Assembly (NCBI GenBank): GCA_001512905.1
Contig: LFTB01000023.1
Span: 595-39,995 of the forward strand
Origin: Clostridia bacterium DTU084
Lineage (GTDB): Bacteria; Bacillota; DTU084
Length of the DNA stretch: 39,401 nt
Reading direction: 5' to 3'
The position numbers and the translations under genes are program-made. The notes under the pieces are model-generated. The model was not told the DNA's origin. It saw nothing but the letters and a program-made list of their open reading frames with translations, and searched no databases. Below are positions 1 through 9,356 of the stretch, one piece after another. Position 1 is the first letter of the stretch. Every line of letters starts with the position of its first letter.

Positions 1-89
1 TCGCGATCTTTTTCTATAGTCAGAAAATTCATTACAGAAAGACATTGCGTTCGAATCATTATTGCGGAGGGTAGATTCAGGGATAGAAA

Positions 90-118
90 TTGATTTCCAA
101 GGACTTCTGTGCTATTAT
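90..118 (+). promoter_or_regulatory. Sigma-A promoter of the MATE gene
   Basis: The -35 box TTGATT (90-95) and -10 box TATTAT (113-118) are separated by exactly 17 bases, and TG sits just before the -10 box. Transcription would start near 125, giving a leader of about 127 bases before the GTG at 252. No other good promoter is seen in 1-251. Seen by eye; not scored computationally. Confidence 0.7.
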
Positions 119-172
119 ACATCTGACAAATTTAGACCTTCAGCCTGCCTTCGCCACCGGGTGGAGGATGTG

Positions 173-235
173 AGGTGTTCTGAAGCATTCCGCCAGCTCC
201 TAGAAGGGATGCTCCTAGGACACCTTTTTATTTTG
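173..235 (+). terminator. Terminator-like hairpin in the MATE leader (possible attenuator)
   Basis: A two-part stem is followed by TTTTATTTT. The outer arms are AGGTGTTC (173-180) and GGACACCT (218-225), and the inner arms are AGCATTCC (184-191) and GGGATGCT (206-213), each with one G-U pair. The hairpin lies between the promoter at 90-118 and the GTG at 252. It could therefore stop transcription before the gene unless an antiterminator forms from the roughly 48 bases upstream. I do not recognise a known riboswitch class in that stretch. Confidence 0.65.
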
Positions 236-251
236 ACAGGGAGGCGCTTTA

Positions 252-1576
252 GTGGAAGATTCTGTCTTCAAGATTTTGCAAAGTACGTCAGTCTAAATAT
301 CCTCGGCATGCTCGGTATTTCCTGCTACATTTTAGCAGACACCTTTTTTGTGGCAAAGGCTTTAGGTGCTACAGGGCTTGCAGCCTTGAATCTGTCGATT
401 TCCATCTACAGCATCATTCAGGGTGTTGGCCTGATGATGGGCATCGGAGGTGCGAGCAGATTTGGCATCTTAAAGTCGCAGCGCGAGGAGCAGAAAGCGG
501 AGTCTGTGTTCGCTACCTCAATTAAAGCAGGTATTATTGCTGGTTTTATCTTTACTGCAATCGGCTTGCTTGGCTCAGGAAATCTAGCGCTGATTTTGGG
601 TGCAGATGCATCAACCCTGCCTCTTACCAAAACATATCTTATGGTAATACTTTGCTTTGCGCCTTTCTTCATCACCAACAATGTGGTTCTCGCCTTTGTT
701 CGCAACGACCAGAACCCCAAGCTGTCCATGATCGCAATGTTGGCAGGAAGCTTCTCCAATATCATCCTGGACTATGTCTTTATGTTCCCCCTTGGAATGG
801 GGATGTTCGGTGCTGCTTTTGCCACAGGTCTAGCCCCGATTATCAGCCTGGCCATTCTCTCCATGCACTTTGTAAATAAAAACCAGTTTGCCTTTCTGCG
901 GAAAAAAATAGTTTGGCATGCTCTGCCTGATTTGTTTAGCCTGGGCATATCTTCGTTTATTATAGAAGTTTCCTCTGCTGTAGTGCTCATCACTTACAAT
1001 CTCGTGATTTTAGGCCTTGAAGGCAATTTTGGAGTTGCAGCATACGGCATTGTTGCAAACTTAGCCCTCGTGGTGGCAGCGGTCTTCAGTGGCCTTGCAC
1101 AAGGCGCACAGCCCCTTTTCAGCAAATACTACGGACTTCAAAATCGTCCCATGTTGAGAAAAATATATAAATATGCTCTTTTCACAGCGCTCCTTTTGGC
1201 AGTCGTCATCTACCTTGGAACCATCTTTTCTGCAGATGGAATAATTTCCCTCTTCAACAGCGAGAGCCATTTCAAAATTGCCCAGCTGGCAAAGGAGGGG
1301 CTTTTGATTTACTTTTTCGGTTTTTTCTTTATAGGTTTGAACATGGTGACAGCTATGTTTTTAAGCGCAACAGAAAAGCCGCAAGCAGCTTTCATTGTTT
1401 CTATCCTGAGGGGCTTTGTGCTCATTATTCCGCTAGTTGTCGCCTTAAGCAGTTTTTTGGAGATGACAGGAGTATGGCTTGCCTTCGTTTTTTCTGAGCT
1501 TATCACCAACTTCGCATCTGCATACTTCGGGAAGGAGAGAGCTCGCACTGCATTATTGGCCCAGGCTAAAAACTGA
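252..1576 (+). CDS. MATE-family (MepA-like) drug/sodium antiporter, apparent 1-base frameshift near the start
   Basis: This is a multidrug exporter of the MATE family: an integral membrane protein of about 12 helices that exports cationic drugs or metabolites using an ion gradient. From residue YVSLNILGMLG onward the protein is a full-length, very hydrophobic MepA-like MATE. The best start is the GTG at 252, behind GGGAGG at 239-244. That frame reads VEDSVFK and then stops matching. The family sequence resumes one frame over as DFAKYVSLNILG from GAT at 272. Restoring one base at 270-272 (AAGGAT instead of AAGAT) gives a continuous protein of about 441 residues, the usual family length. The frameshift is either a sequencing error or a real inactivating mutation. 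The open frame does extend upstream to a TTG at 62, but that stretch runs through the leader hairpin and does not resemble a MATE. The family assignment is secure; the substrate is unknown. Confidence 0.85.
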
Positions 1577-1624
1577 GGCAACCAGATCCATCAACAAATA
1601 ACAAAAAGACTGTTTTTGTTATAA

Positions 1625-1653
1625 TTGCTAACTCAATAAGAGCGTGTTATAAT
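1625..1653 (+). promoter_or_regulatory. Sigma-A promoter of lepA
   Basis: TTGCTA (1625-1630) and a perfect TATAAT (1648-1653) are spaced 17 bases apart. Transcription would begin about 10 bases before the GTG start of lepA, so the leader is very short. A second TATAAT at 1620-1625 lacks a clear -35 partner. An AT-rich inverted repeat (AACAAAAA 1600-1607, TTTTTGTT 1613-1620) just upstream may end the MATE transcript. Confidence 0.7.
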
Positions 1654-1671
1654 GTTGTTTGGTGATAAAAC

Positions 1672-3459
1672 GTGAAGCAGATTAGAAATTTTTGCATCAT
1701 AGCTCACATCGACCACGGAAAAAGCACTCTGGCAGACCGCTTGCTGGAAATTACAGGTACAGTAACCAAGCGGGAGATGACCAGCCAGCTTCTGGATCAG
1801 ATGGATCTGGAGCGGGAGCGGGGAATCACCATCAAGGCCAAAGCAGTGCGGATGATCTACCAGCACGAAGGGCAAGACTACCAGCTAAACCTCATCGATA
1901 CCCCAGGGCACGTAGACTTCAACTATGAGGTTTCCCGAAGCCTGGCTGCCTGTGAGGGGGCTTTGCTTGTAGTTGACGCTTCCCAAGGGATCGAAGCGCA
2001 GACCCTGGCCAACCTATACTTGGCATTGGATCACAACTTGGAAATCATTCCGGTGATCAACAAGATCGATCTGCCCAGCGCAGAACCGGAACGGGTCAAA
2101 GAGGAGCTTGCAGAGCTCGGACTGGACCCTGATGAGGTTATTCTCACCAGCGCCAAAACAGGCGAGGGCGCTGAAGAGGTTCTGCGGGCCATTGTGGAGC
2201 GGATTCCACAGCCGAAAAGAGAAGAGGGTGCGCCGCTGCGGGCCTTGATCTTTGACTCCCACTACGATCCCTACCAAGGCGTCATCGCCTACGTGCGGGT
2301 GACAGAAGGGCAGATAACTGAAGGAATGCCCATTCGTTTTATGGCAAGCGACAAGGAAGCTGAAGTGGCCTCTTTGGGCGTTTTCAAGCCTGCCATGGAG
2401 CCTGTTTCCATGCTGGACACAGGAGAAGTGGGCTATGTGATCACAGGAATCAAAGATGTCAGGGAATGCAGGGTGGGAGACACTATCACCTCTACCACAA
2501 ACAGCGCAACCGAACCCCTGCCAGGCTATCGGCCTGCAGTGCCCATGGTATACTGCGGCTTGTATCCGGTGGAAAACGATGATTTTTCAGACCTCAGGGA
2601 TGCTCTAGAGAAGCTGCAGCTCAACGATGCTTCTTTGGTCTTTGAGCCGGAAACATCAGGGGCATTGGGCTTTGGCTTCCGCTGCGGCTTTTTAGGGCTT
2701 CTCCACATGGAGATCATCCAAGAGCGGCTTGAGCGGGAGTACAACCTGAATTTAATCACCACTGCCCCCAGCGTGGTATACAATGTAAAGCGCGCGGACG
2801 GCAAGGAATTTACAATCCACAATCCCTCTGAGATGCCTCAGCCCCACGAGATTGAGGAGATATCGGAACCATTCGTCCACGCAACCATCCTGGTGCCCCA
2901 GGACTATGTAGGCCCCATCATGGAACTGTGCCAGGACAGGCGCGGGGAATACAGGACCATGGAATACTTTGCCGGCGGCAGAGTACTTCTGCACTACAAC
3001 CTGCCCCTCTCGGAGATCCTGCTGGATTTCTTCGACAAACTCAAATCCAGAAGCCGGGGCTACGCTTCCCTGGACTACGAATATATTGGCCACCGCGCCT
3101 CTGATTTGGTAAAAATGGATATCCTCATCAACGGCAAGTCAGTAGATGCCCTCTCTTGTATCGTGCACAGGGAGAAGGCAGCCTCCCGGGGCAGGCTCTT
3201 GGCAGAGCGGCTGCGGAAAGTGATCCCAAGGCAGCTCTTTGAAGTGCCCATCCAGGCTGCCATCGGCAGCAAGATAGTGGCCAGGGAAACAGTGCGAGCC
3301 CTGCGAAAAGACGTCCTCGCCAAATGCTACGGCGGCGACGTAACCCGCAAACGCAAGCTGCTGGAGAAGCAAAAGGAAGGGAAGCGGAGGATGAAGCAGC
3401 TGGGCAGTGTAGAGGTGCCCCAAGAGGCGTTTATGGCCATCCTCAGCATCGATGAGTAG
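1672..3459 (+). CDS. lepA: Elongation factor 4 (LepA), ribosome back-translocation GTPase
   Basis: LepA is a ribosome-associated translational GTPase that remodels stalled ribosomes. The 595-residue length is normal for the family. The GTPase motifs are AHIDHGKST (11-19, P-loop), DTPGH (76-80) and NKID (130-133). The C-terminal domain specific to LepA, rich in Arg and Lys ([16 protein letters not shown]), is intact. The start is a GTG at 1672, with only a weak ribosome site (GGTGAT) upstream. The last codons overlap the hemW ATG at 3452, so the two genes are translationally coupled. The lepA-hemW-hrcA order is common in Bacillota. Confidence 0.97.
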   Translation: MKQIRNFCIIAHIDHGKSTLADRLLEITGTVTKREMTSQLLDQMDLERERGITIKAKAVRMIYQHEGQDYQLNLIDTPGHVDFNYEVSRSLAACEGALLVVDASQGIEAQTLANLYLALDHNLEIIPVINKIDLPSAEPERVKEELAELGLDPDEVILTSAKTGEGAEEVLRAIVERIPQPKREEGAPLRALIFDSHYDPYQGVIAYVRVTEGQITEGMPIRFMASDKEAEVASLGVFKPAMEPVSMLDTGEVGYVITGIKDVRECRVGDTITSTTNSATEPLPGYRPAVPMVYCGLYPVENDDFSDLRDALEKLQLNDASLVFEPETSGALGFGFRCGFLGLLHMEIIQERLEREYNLNLITTAPSVVYNVKRADGKEFTIHNPSEMPQPHEIEEISEPFVHATILVPQDYVGPIMELCQDRRGEYRTMEYFAGGRVLLHYNLPLSEILLDFFDKLKSRSRGYASLDYEYIGHRASDLVKMDILINGKSVDALSCIVHREKAASRGRLLAERLRKVIPRQLFEVPIQAAIGSKIVARETVRALRKDVLAKCYGGDVTRKRKLLEKQKEGKRRMKQLGSVEVPQEAFMAILSIDE

Positions 3460-4627
3460 TGCAGGCATTTACACCCACTTTCCCTTTTGCCAACAGCGCT
3501 GCCACTACTGCAGCTTTCGATCTCAGGCTGTAGGCAGCCTTCCTGAGGACGAAAGAGAAGCCCTCTTTGCAGAATACCTTGCTGCTGTCCGGAAAGAGGC
3601 TGAGCTCTGGCAGCTTCCCTTAAAGCCAACCACTTTATATCTAGGCGGCGGCACGCCGAGCCTGTTGAAGCTGCATCTGGTTCCCTTTCTCAAGGTGCTG
3701 AAACAGCGGTTTGGGATTGGGGACCATCACGAGGTCACGGTGGAGGCAAATCCTGCAACTGTCACAGGGGAAGAGCTTGCAGCACTTAGGGAAGCTGGAG
3801 CAAACCGCCTTTCCTTGGGCTTGCAGAGCACTCACAACAATCTCCTTGAGGCTTGCGGGAGGCTTCACAGCTTCGAGGACTTCCTTGAAACCTGGAACGC
3901 TGCAAGAAGGGCTGGCTTCGAGAACGTAAGCCTGGACCTCATCTACGGCCTGCCGGGGCAGACCCTGGCAGATTGGGAAAATACCCTTGCTGATGTGCTG
4001 GCCTTGCGGCCTGAACACATCTCCCTTTATGCTCTGACAGTTGAAGAAGGCAGTCGCTGGGAAGCCTTGCCCCAAGGAGCATTTCCGCCTGATGAGGAAG
4101 TGGCAGCAGAATATGAACTCGCCTGCGAGCTCCTGGAAGCAGATGGCTACCTCCACTACGAGCTTTCCAATTGGGCTTTGCCAGGAAAAGAAAGCAGGCA
4201 CAACCTCCTTTATTGGACCGGTGGAGATTATCTCGGGTTGGGTGCAGCAGCCCATTCTCATCTTTCAGGTTTTAGGGTCTGGAACAGCTGGCCCACCAGC
4301 TTATACCTCGAGAAAGTTAAAAAGGAATCCAGGCCCCTCGCCTACAGCTGGGCATTACCCTTTGCCTGGGGGAAGTGGGCAGCCACAGAAGGAGGCGAAG
4401 GGCTGAGCCTTGAGGACAAAAGGGCGGAAGCGCTGATCTTGGGACTGCGCCTCATCCGGGGTGTCGATGAAACTGCTTTTCGTGCCCGCTACGGCTGGTC
4501 GGAAAAATGGGACGAAGAAATCGGGTTTTTAGCGGAAAAGGGGCTCGTGTTCACTGATCCACTGCGGCTGAGCAAGCAGGGACTGCTTCTAGCTAACCAG
4601 GTTTTTTTGCGTTTTTTGGAGGGTTAA
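3452..4627 (+). CDS. hemW: HemW-like radical SAM protein (coproporphyrinogen III oxidase-like)
   Basis: This is a radical SAM enzyme of the HemW/HemN-like family. HemW proteins bind heme and act as heme chaperones, and are often mis-annotated as coproporphyrinogen oxidase. The cluster motif CX3CX2C is at residues 13-20 (C13, C17, C20), followed by the glycine motif LGGGTPSLL. It then has the HemW-type segments NRLSLGLQS and [10 protein letters not shown], and a C-terminal winged-helix-like part. The 391-residue length is normal. The ATG lies inside the end of lepA (8-base overlap). There is no independent ribosome site beyond the lepA coding sequence, so translational coupling is expected. 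Confidence 0.93.
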   Translation: MSSAGIYTHFPFCQQRCHYCSFRSQAVGSLPEDEREALFAEYLAAVRKEAELWQLPLKPTTLYLGGGTPSLLKLHLVPFLKVLKQRFGIGDHHEVTVEANPATVTGEELAALREAGANRLSLGLQSTHNNLLEACGRLHSFEDFLETWNAARRAGFENVSLDLIYGLPGQTLADWENTLADVLALRPEHISLYALTVEEGSRWEALPQGAFPPDEEVAAEYELACELLEADGYLHYELSNWALPGKESRHNLLYWTGGDYLGLGAAAHSHLSGFRVWNSWPTSLYLEKVKKESRPLAYSWALPFAWGKWAATEGGEGLSLEDKRAEALILGLRLIRGVDETAFRARYGWSEKWDEEIGFLAEKGLVFTDPLRLSKQGLLLANQVFLRFLEG

Positions 4628-4647
4628 TTTTTCCCACCTCTTTTTTT
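4618..4647 (+). terminator. Weak terminator after hemW
   Basis: A short stem (GAGG 4619-4622 with CCTC 4637-4640) precedes seven T residues (4641-4647). The stem is only 4-5 base pairs, so termination may be inefficient. It lies just before the hrcA promoter. Confidence 0.3.
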
Positions 4648-4655
4648 ATCCGTGC

Positions 4656-4684
4656 TTGACATTGCTGGAGAGGGGTGTTATTTT
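4656..4684 (+). promoter_or_regulatory. Sigma-A promoter of the hrcA-grpE-dnaK-dnaJ operon
   Basis: A consensus TTGACA (4656-4661) is followed, 17 bases on, by TATTTT (4679-4684). Transcription would start at about 4691, directly in front of the CIRCE operator, as in classical class I heat-shock operons. Confidence 0.8.
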
Positions 4685-4696
4685 ATTAATGAGGGA

Positions 4697-4723
4697 TTAG
4701 CACTCTCTTCCTTCGAGTGCTAA
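4697..4723 (+). promoter_or_regulatory. CIRCE operator (HrcA binding site)
   Basis: This is a perfect 9-9-9 inverted repeat, TTAGCACTC (4697-4705), a 9-base spacer, and GAGTGCTAA (4715-4723). It is identical to the CIRCE consensus. It sits at the start of the predicted hrcA transcript, so HrcA represses its own operon. This is established knowledge for the element. Confidence 0.97.
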
Positions 4724-4743
4724 AAGAAATGGAGGTGGGACTG

Positions 4744-5781
4744 GTGGGGCTTGATGAGAGGAAAAAACGTATCTTGCGAGCTGTGACTGATGACTACATC
4801 TCCACAGCTGAACCTGTGGGCTCTCGGACCATAGCTCGAAAGTATAATTTAGGTGTCAGTCCTGCCACGATCCGCAATGAAATGGCGGATCTCGAAGACA
4901 GCGGTTATTTGAAGCAGCCTCACACTTCAGCAGGCCGCATTCCATCAGAGAAAGGCTATCGCTTCTACGTGGATGTGCTCATTGAGCCAGAGCCTGTGGG
5001 GCTTGTGGAGCGGGCTGCAGTCAATAACCTGTTTCGAAGAAACCGCAAACTTGAAAAGCTTCTGGCACAGGCTGCAAGGCTTTTGTCTGAGCTTACACAG
5101 TACACAGCTGTAATCCTTGTTCCCAAAAGGAGGAACGCAACTTTCAGGCAGATTCAGTTCGTTTCCCTGGGACCGGGGTATGTGATGGCAATTCTGGTGA
5201 CAGAACCAGGCTTTGTGGATCATGAGGTCTTTCGTCTAGAAGAGAACCTGACCCAGGAAGATCTCAACAAAATAGCTGCCTGGCTGAACGAAAGGCTCAA
5301 CGGCGTGAAGCTGGCAGATTTTCACAGCACCCTTGTAGATGACCTGCCCCTTAAAGGGAACAAATCCTTAAAGGCAGCCATCTGCGAGCTGATTTTCACA
5401 AATCTCGCTTCCTCAGGCGAGCAGGTGCTGATGGAAGGGACCATGGGTTTTCTCAAACAGCCGGAATTTTGCGACCTTGAGCGGGCCAGACCCATCCTGG
5501 AGCTCCTGCAGAGGCGGGAGGTAGTGTCCACAATTCTGCAGAAAATTTCCCGTCCCGGCAAGGTGAAAGTGGTGATCGGGCCGGAAATCCATCTGCCAGT
5601 GATGTCCCAGTGCAGCATCGTGACCAGCACCTACTACATTGACTCGAGCTTTATGGGCACAATTGGCGTCATCGGTCCGACCAGGATGGAGTACGAGCGG
5701 GTGATTTCGCTGGTGGAATTTCTGGCAGCGAATTTGGAAAAGAACATGCGCAGTTACACAACAAATCAAATACAGGGGTGA
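4744..5781 (+). CDS. hrcA: Heat-inducible transcription repressor HrcA
   Basis: HrcA binds CIRCE and represses the dnaK and groE heat-shock operons; GroEL keeps it active. The N-terminal winged-helix domain is clear (RILRAVTDDYISTAEPVGSRT, then SPATIRNEMADLEDSGYLKQPHTSAGRIPS in two pieces). It is followed by the GAF-like dimerisation domain. I chose the GTG at 4744 because GGAGG at 4731-4735 lies 8 bases upstream. The in-frame GTG at 4717 lies inside the CIRCE operator and has no ribosome site. This gives 345 residues, normal for HrcA. The gene is the first of the operon; its stop (5779-5781) is 4 bases before the grpE ATG. Confidence 0.96.
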   Translation: MGLDERKKRILRAVTDDYISTAEPVGSRTIARKYNLGVSPATIRNEMADLEDSGYLKQPHTSAGRIPSEKGYRFYVDVLIEPEPVGLVERAAVNNLFRRNRKLEKLLAQAARLLSELTQYTAVILVPKRRNATFRQIQFVSLGPGYVMAILVTEPGFVDHEVFRLEENLTQEDLNKIAAWLNERLNGVKLADFHSTLVDDLPLKGNKSLKAAICELIFTNLASSGEQVLMEGTMGFLKQPEFCDLERARPILELLQRREVVSTILQKISRPGKVKVVIGPEIHLPVMSQCSIVTSTYYIDSSFMGTIGVIGPTRMEYERVISLVEFLAANLEKNMRSYTTNQIQG

Positions 5782-5785
5782 GGAA

Positions 5786-6346
5786 ATGACAGACCAGGAG
5801 AAGGAGACCTGTTGTGAAGAGGCTATGCAGCAGGAAGAACCAACAGTTGAGGCTCCTGCCGAACAAGATGAGGTAGCGAAGCTCAAAAAGGAAAACGAAG
5901 AGCTAGAGGAGAGGCTTTTGCGCCTGCGGGCTGATTTCGATAACTTCCGCAAGCGCTCCAGACAGCAGCTGGCAGAGAGCAGAAGCATGGCCATCGAATC
6001 TTTTGCCGTGCTGATTCTGCCTGTCCTGGATAACCTCCAGCGGGCCCTTGCGGCAGCTAAAGGTTCAGAAGAAGGAGATTTTCTAACCGGGGTGGAGATG
6101 ATCCACCGGCAATTATTGGATGTTTTAGCCCAGGAAGAGATTAGGCCCATCGAGGCTTTAGGGCAGAAGTTCGATCCTCTCCTGCACGAGGCAGTGGCAG
6201 CAGAGGAAACCGAAGACGCGCCAGAAGGAACTGTTCTCGAGGAGTTCCTGCGCGGTTACTTAATAGGCAATCGAGTATTACGCTATAGCAAAGTGAAAGT
6301 AGCTAAAGCAAAAAAGACTGGAAAGGATGAGGTAGAGAATGAGTAA
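5786..6346 (+). CDS. grpE: Nucleotide exchange factor GrpE
   Basis: GrpE is a cytoplasmic homodimer that releases ADP from DnaK. The first 50 residues are acidic and Gln/Glu-rich. They lead into a long helix with the family hallmark [11 protein letters not shown] and then the C-terminal beta domain ([32 protein letters not shown]). At 186 residues it has normal length. The ATG at 5786 is preceded by GGGGTGAGG. The stop overlaps the dnaK ATG (6339), so the two are translationally coupled. It is transcribed from the CIRCE-controlled promoter. Confidence 0.96.
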   Translation: MTDQEKETCCEEAMQQEEPTVEAPAEQDEVAKLKKENEELEERLLRLRADFDNFRKRSRQQLAESRSMAIESFAVLILPVLDNLQRALAAAKGSEEGDFLTGVEMIHRQLLDVLAQEEIRPIEALGQKFDPLLHEAVAAEETEDAPEGTVLEEFLRGYLIGNRVLRYSKVKVAKAKKTGKDEVENE

Positions 6347-8177
6347 AGTCATTGGCATTGATTTGGGAACCACAAACTCTTGTGTGGCAGTAATTGAAGG
6401 CGGCGAGCCAACAATTATCCCCAATGCTGAAGGCGGAAGAACAACACCATCTGTGGTTGCTTTCACAAAAGACGGGGAGCGCCTGGTGGGGCAGGTTGCC
6501 AAGCGGCAGGCTGTGACCAACGCCGACCGGACAGTGCTTTCTATTAAAAGGAAAATGGGCACCAATTACAAGGCTAAAATTGGTGATAAAGAGTATACCC
6601 CTCAAGAGATCTCTGCCATGATCCTGCAGAAATTGAAGGCAGATGCCGAAGCGTATTTAGGGGAAAAGGTGGATAAAGCTGTAATCACGGTTCCTGCTTA
6701 CTTTACAGACAGCCAGCGGCAGGCCACCAAGGACGCAGGGAAAATTGCAGGCCTAGAGGTGCTGCGGATCATCAACGAGCCCACAGCAGCCTCCCTTGCT
6801 TACGGCCTGGACAAAGAGGAAAACCAGATTATTCTCGTCTTCGACCTCGGCGGCGGCACCTTTGACGTCTCCATCTTAGAGCTGGGAGACGGCGTTTTCG
6901 AGGTTAAGGCCACCAGCGGCAACAACAATCTCGGCGGAGACGATTTCGACAACAAGATCGTAGAATACTTGGTCAGTGAATTCAAAAAGGACACCGGAAT
7001 AGACCTCAGCGGCGACCGCCAGGCCATGCAGCGGCTTAAGGAGGCAGCTGAAAAGGCCAAAATCGAGCTGTCCGGGCTCATGAGCACTGATATCAATCTT
7101 CCTTTCATCACAGCAGACGCAAAAGGTCCCAAGCACCTTGACATGACCATCACCCGTGCCAAATTCGAAGAGCTGACAGCTGATCTCGTTGAAAAGACCA
7201 TGGAACCACTGCGCAGAGCCCTGAAGGATGCGGAACTGGAGCCTTCTCAAGTGGATAAGGTGCTGCTTGTGGGCGGCTCCACCAGAATCCCGGCAGTGCA
7301 GGAAGCAGTGCGGAAATTCATCGGCAAAGAGCCCTATAAGGGCATCAACCCTGACGAATGCGTGGCCTTGGGCGCTGCCATCCAGGCAGGGGTGCTGACA
7401 GGTGAAACCAAAGACGTTGTCCTGCTGGATGTAACTCCCCTGTCTCTCGGAATCGAAACCTTAGGCGGGGTCTTCACCAAGCTTATTGAGCGTAACACCA
7501 CCATCCCCACTACCCAGAAGCAGACCTTCACCACAGCAGCTGACGGGCAGACAGCAGTGGACATCAAAGTATACCAGGGAGAGCGGCCCATGGCAGCAGA
7601 CAACGTGCTTTTGGGCTCCTTCCAGCTCACCGGCATCCCGCCAGCTCCCAGGGGAGTGCCGCAGATCGAAGTGTCCTTCGACATAGATTCCAACGGTATT
7701 CTCAACGTTTCAGCCAAAGACCTGGGAACTGGCAAAGAGCAGGCCATCACCATTACCAAGAGCAGCGGCTTGTCTGATGAAGAGATCAAGAGAATGATGG
7801 AAGAGGCTGAAGCACATGCTGAAGAAGACGCAAGGCGAAAAGAAGAGGTAGAGGTTCGGAACAACGCAGACAGCATCGTCTACAGCGCAGAAAAGACCAT
7901 CAAGGATTTTGAGGGCAAAGCAGACAAGGCGGATCTTGACAAGGTTAAAGCTGCTGTGGAAGAGGCGCGGAAGGCACTTGCCGGCTCTAACATCGAGGAG
8001 ATCAAGGCCAAGAGCCAGGCGCTGACAGAGGCGCTTCACGGTTTGACAACGAAAATCTACCAGCAGAATCAAGCCCAGCCAGATGGCGAAAAGACAGAAG
8101 AAGCTCAAGGCGATGAGAAAGTTGTGGACGCAGACTACCAATACGTAGACGATGACGAAAAAGACAAAAAAGAATAA
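6339..8177 (+). CDS. dnaK: Molecular chaperone DnaK (Hsp70)
   Basis: DnaK is the ATP-dependent Hsp70 chaperone working with DnaJ and GrpE. The ATPase domain has the phosphate motif GIDLGTTNS (5-13), the connect/phosphate-2 region [15 protein letters not shown] and the adenosine motif [13 protein letters not shown]. The linker [18 protein letters not shown] leads to the substrate domain. The tail ends [17 protein letters not shown], typical of bacterial DnaK. The length of 612 residues is standard. The gene overlaps the grpE end by 8 bases. A GC-rich hairpin (8184-8208) separates it from dnaJ. Confidence 0.98.
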   Translation: MSKVIGIDLGTTNSCVAVIEGGEPTIIPNAEGGRTTPSVVAFTKDGERLVGQVAKRQAVTNADRTVLSIKRKMGTNYKAKIGDKEYTPQEISAMILQKLKADAEAYLGEKVDKAVITVPAYFTDSQRQATKDAGKIAGLEVLRIINEPTAASLAYGLDKEENQIILVFDLGGGTFDVSILELGDGVFEVKATSGNNNLGGDDFDNKIVEYLVSEFKKDTGIDLSGDRQAMQRLKEAAEKAKIELSGLMSTDINLPFITADAKGPKHLDMTITRAKFEELTADLVEKTMEPLRRALKDAELEPSQVDKVLLVGGSTRIPAVQEAVRKFIGKEPYKGINPDECVALGAAIQAGVLTGETKDVVLLDVTPLSLGIETLGGVFTKLIERNTTIPTTQKQTFTTAADGQTAVDIKVYQGERPMAADNVLLGSFQLTGIPPAPRGVPQIEVSFDIDSNGILNVSAKDLGTGKEQAITITKSSGLSDEEIKRMMEEAEAHAEEDARRKEEVEVRNNADSIVYSAEKTIKDFEGKADKADLDKVKAAVEEARKALAGSNIEEIKAKSQALTEALHGLTTKIYQQNQAQPDGEKTEEAQGDEKVVDADYQYVDDDEKDKKE

Positions 8178-8183
8178 TCTCCT

Positions 8184-8208
8184 GGAGGGCCAGGGTTTCC
8201 TGGCCTCC
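8184..8208 (+). other. Intergenic hairpin between dnaK and dnaJ
   Basis: GGAGG-G-CCAGG (8184-8194) pairs with CCTGG-CCTCC (8199-8208), with one bulged G. It is followed by TTTCGTT. It could be a partial terminator or a processing and stability element that sets less dnaJ than dnaK mRNA; similar hairpins are known in other dnaK operons. Confidence 0.5.
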
Positions 8209-8232
8209 TTTCGTTAAAAGGATGATGGAGGA

Positions 8233-9342
8233 TTGAGCAAACGAGACTACTACGAGATTTTGGGTGTCAGCCGAGATGCCACAGAACAGGAAATAAAGAA
8301 AGCTTACCGCCAACTGGCTAGGAAATATCATCCAGATGTAAACAAGTCCCCAGATGCAGAAGAGCAGTTTAAGCAAATTAACGAAGCCTACTCTGTGCTC
8401 TCTGATCCCCAAAAGCGCGCCCAATATGACCAGCTTGGCCATGCAGCTTTTGAAAACGGCGGCTTTGGCGGCGCAGAAGGCTTCGGCGGTTTCGGCTTCG
8501 ATGATTTCGACAGCCTCTTCGACATGTTCTTCGGCGGCAGCACCCGCAGGCAGAGAAGGGGCCCTGTCCGGGGGGCAGATCTGAGGTATAACCTGGAGCT
8601 GGACTTTGAAGAAGCCTGCTTCGGCACCAAAAAGCGGATCAGCGTCACCCGCAGGGAGATTTGTCCCCACTGCCACGGCAATCAGGCAGAGCCTGGCACG
8701 CCTATTGAAACCTGTCCCCAGTGCAACGGCACAGGCCAAATCCAAAGCGCCAGGAACACTCCTTTCGGCAGGATGGTGAACGTTGTCACCTGTCCCCGCT
8801 GCTCTGGAGAAGGCAAGATCGTCAAAGAGCCCTGCAGCCAGTGTCAGGGCAGGGGCAGGGTGCAGAAGACAAGGGAGCTGGAAGTGGAGATCCCAGCTGG
8901 CGTGGATCAAGGTTTTCAGGTCAGGATACCTGGCGGCGGGGAAGCGGGCAGCCGCGGCGGCAGCCCAGGAGATCTCTACGTCCAGATTTACGTCAGACCC
9001 CACCGCTTTTTCAAAAGGCGCAACGACGACATTCTGCTTGAGGTTCCCCTCAACATTGTGCAGGCCAGTTTAGGCACAGAGCTTGAGGTTCCCACCATCG
9101 ACGGGCGGGTGAAACTGACAATCCCCCCTGGCACTCAACCTGGAACCACTTTCCGGGTGAGGGGAAGCGGTGTGCCTCACCTTCACGGGCAAGGTCGGGG
9201 CGACCAATTTGTAACTGTAAGAGTTGAAATCCCGAAAAAGCTCACAAACAAACAGAAAGAGCTTTTGCAGGAATTGGAGGAAACCTTTGAAGACACGAGC
9301 AAGGGCTTCTTTGGGAGGATCAAGGAAGCTTTTGGCAGATAA
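8233..9342 (+). CDS. dnaJ: Chaperone protein DnaJ (Hsp40)
   Basis: DnaJ is the type I J-protein that loads substrates onto DnaK and stimulates its ATPase. The J domain carries HPD at 33-35, followed by a Gly/Phe-rich linker (residues about 75-100). Four zinc-binding repeats follow: [24 protein letters not shown] and CSQCQGRG. The first repeat lacks the usual second glycine. The C-terminal substrate domains are complete, for 369 residues in all. The start is TTG at 8233 (SKRDYYEIL). AAAGGA at 8217-8222 is the better-spaced ribosome site, because GGAGG at 8227-8231 is too close. Confidence 0.96.
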   Translation: MSKRDYYEILGVSRDATEQEIKKAYRQLARKYHPDVNKSPDAEEQFKQINEAYSVLSDPQKRAQYDQLGHAAFENGGFGGAEGFGGFGFDDFDSLFDMFFGGSTRRQRRGPVRGADLRYNLELDFEEACFGTKKRISVTRREICPHCHGNQAEPGTPIETCPQCNGTGQIQSARNTPFGRMVNVVTCPRCSGEGKIVKEPCSQCQGRGRVQKTRELEVEIPAGVDQGFQVRIPGGGEAGSRGGSPGDLYVQIYVRPHRFFKRRNDDILLEVPLNIVQASLGTELEVPTIDGRVKLTIPPGTQPGTTFRVRGSGVPHLHGQGRGDQFVTVRVEIPKKLTNKQKELLQELEETFEDTSKGFFGRIKEAFGR

Positions 9343-9356
9343 AAGGAGTTTTCAAA

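Noticed and set aside
120-172. Known riboswitch (guanidine, FMN, preQ1) before the MATE gene
   Set aside because: None of the consensus motifs I know for these classes is present in the short sensor stretch.
62-251. N-terminal extension of the MATE frame up to TTG 62
   Set aside because: It runs through the promoter and terminator hairpin and has no MATE similarity; the GTG at 252 with its ribosome site is better, given one missing base.
4717-4743. GTG at 4717 as hrcA start
   Set aside because: It lies inside the CIRCE operator and has no ribosome site.
8002-9003. A 333-codon open frame on the minus strand opposite dnaK/dnaJ
   Set aside because: It is antisense to two certain genes, has no family resemblance and no ribosome site; it reflects codon bias of the plus strand.
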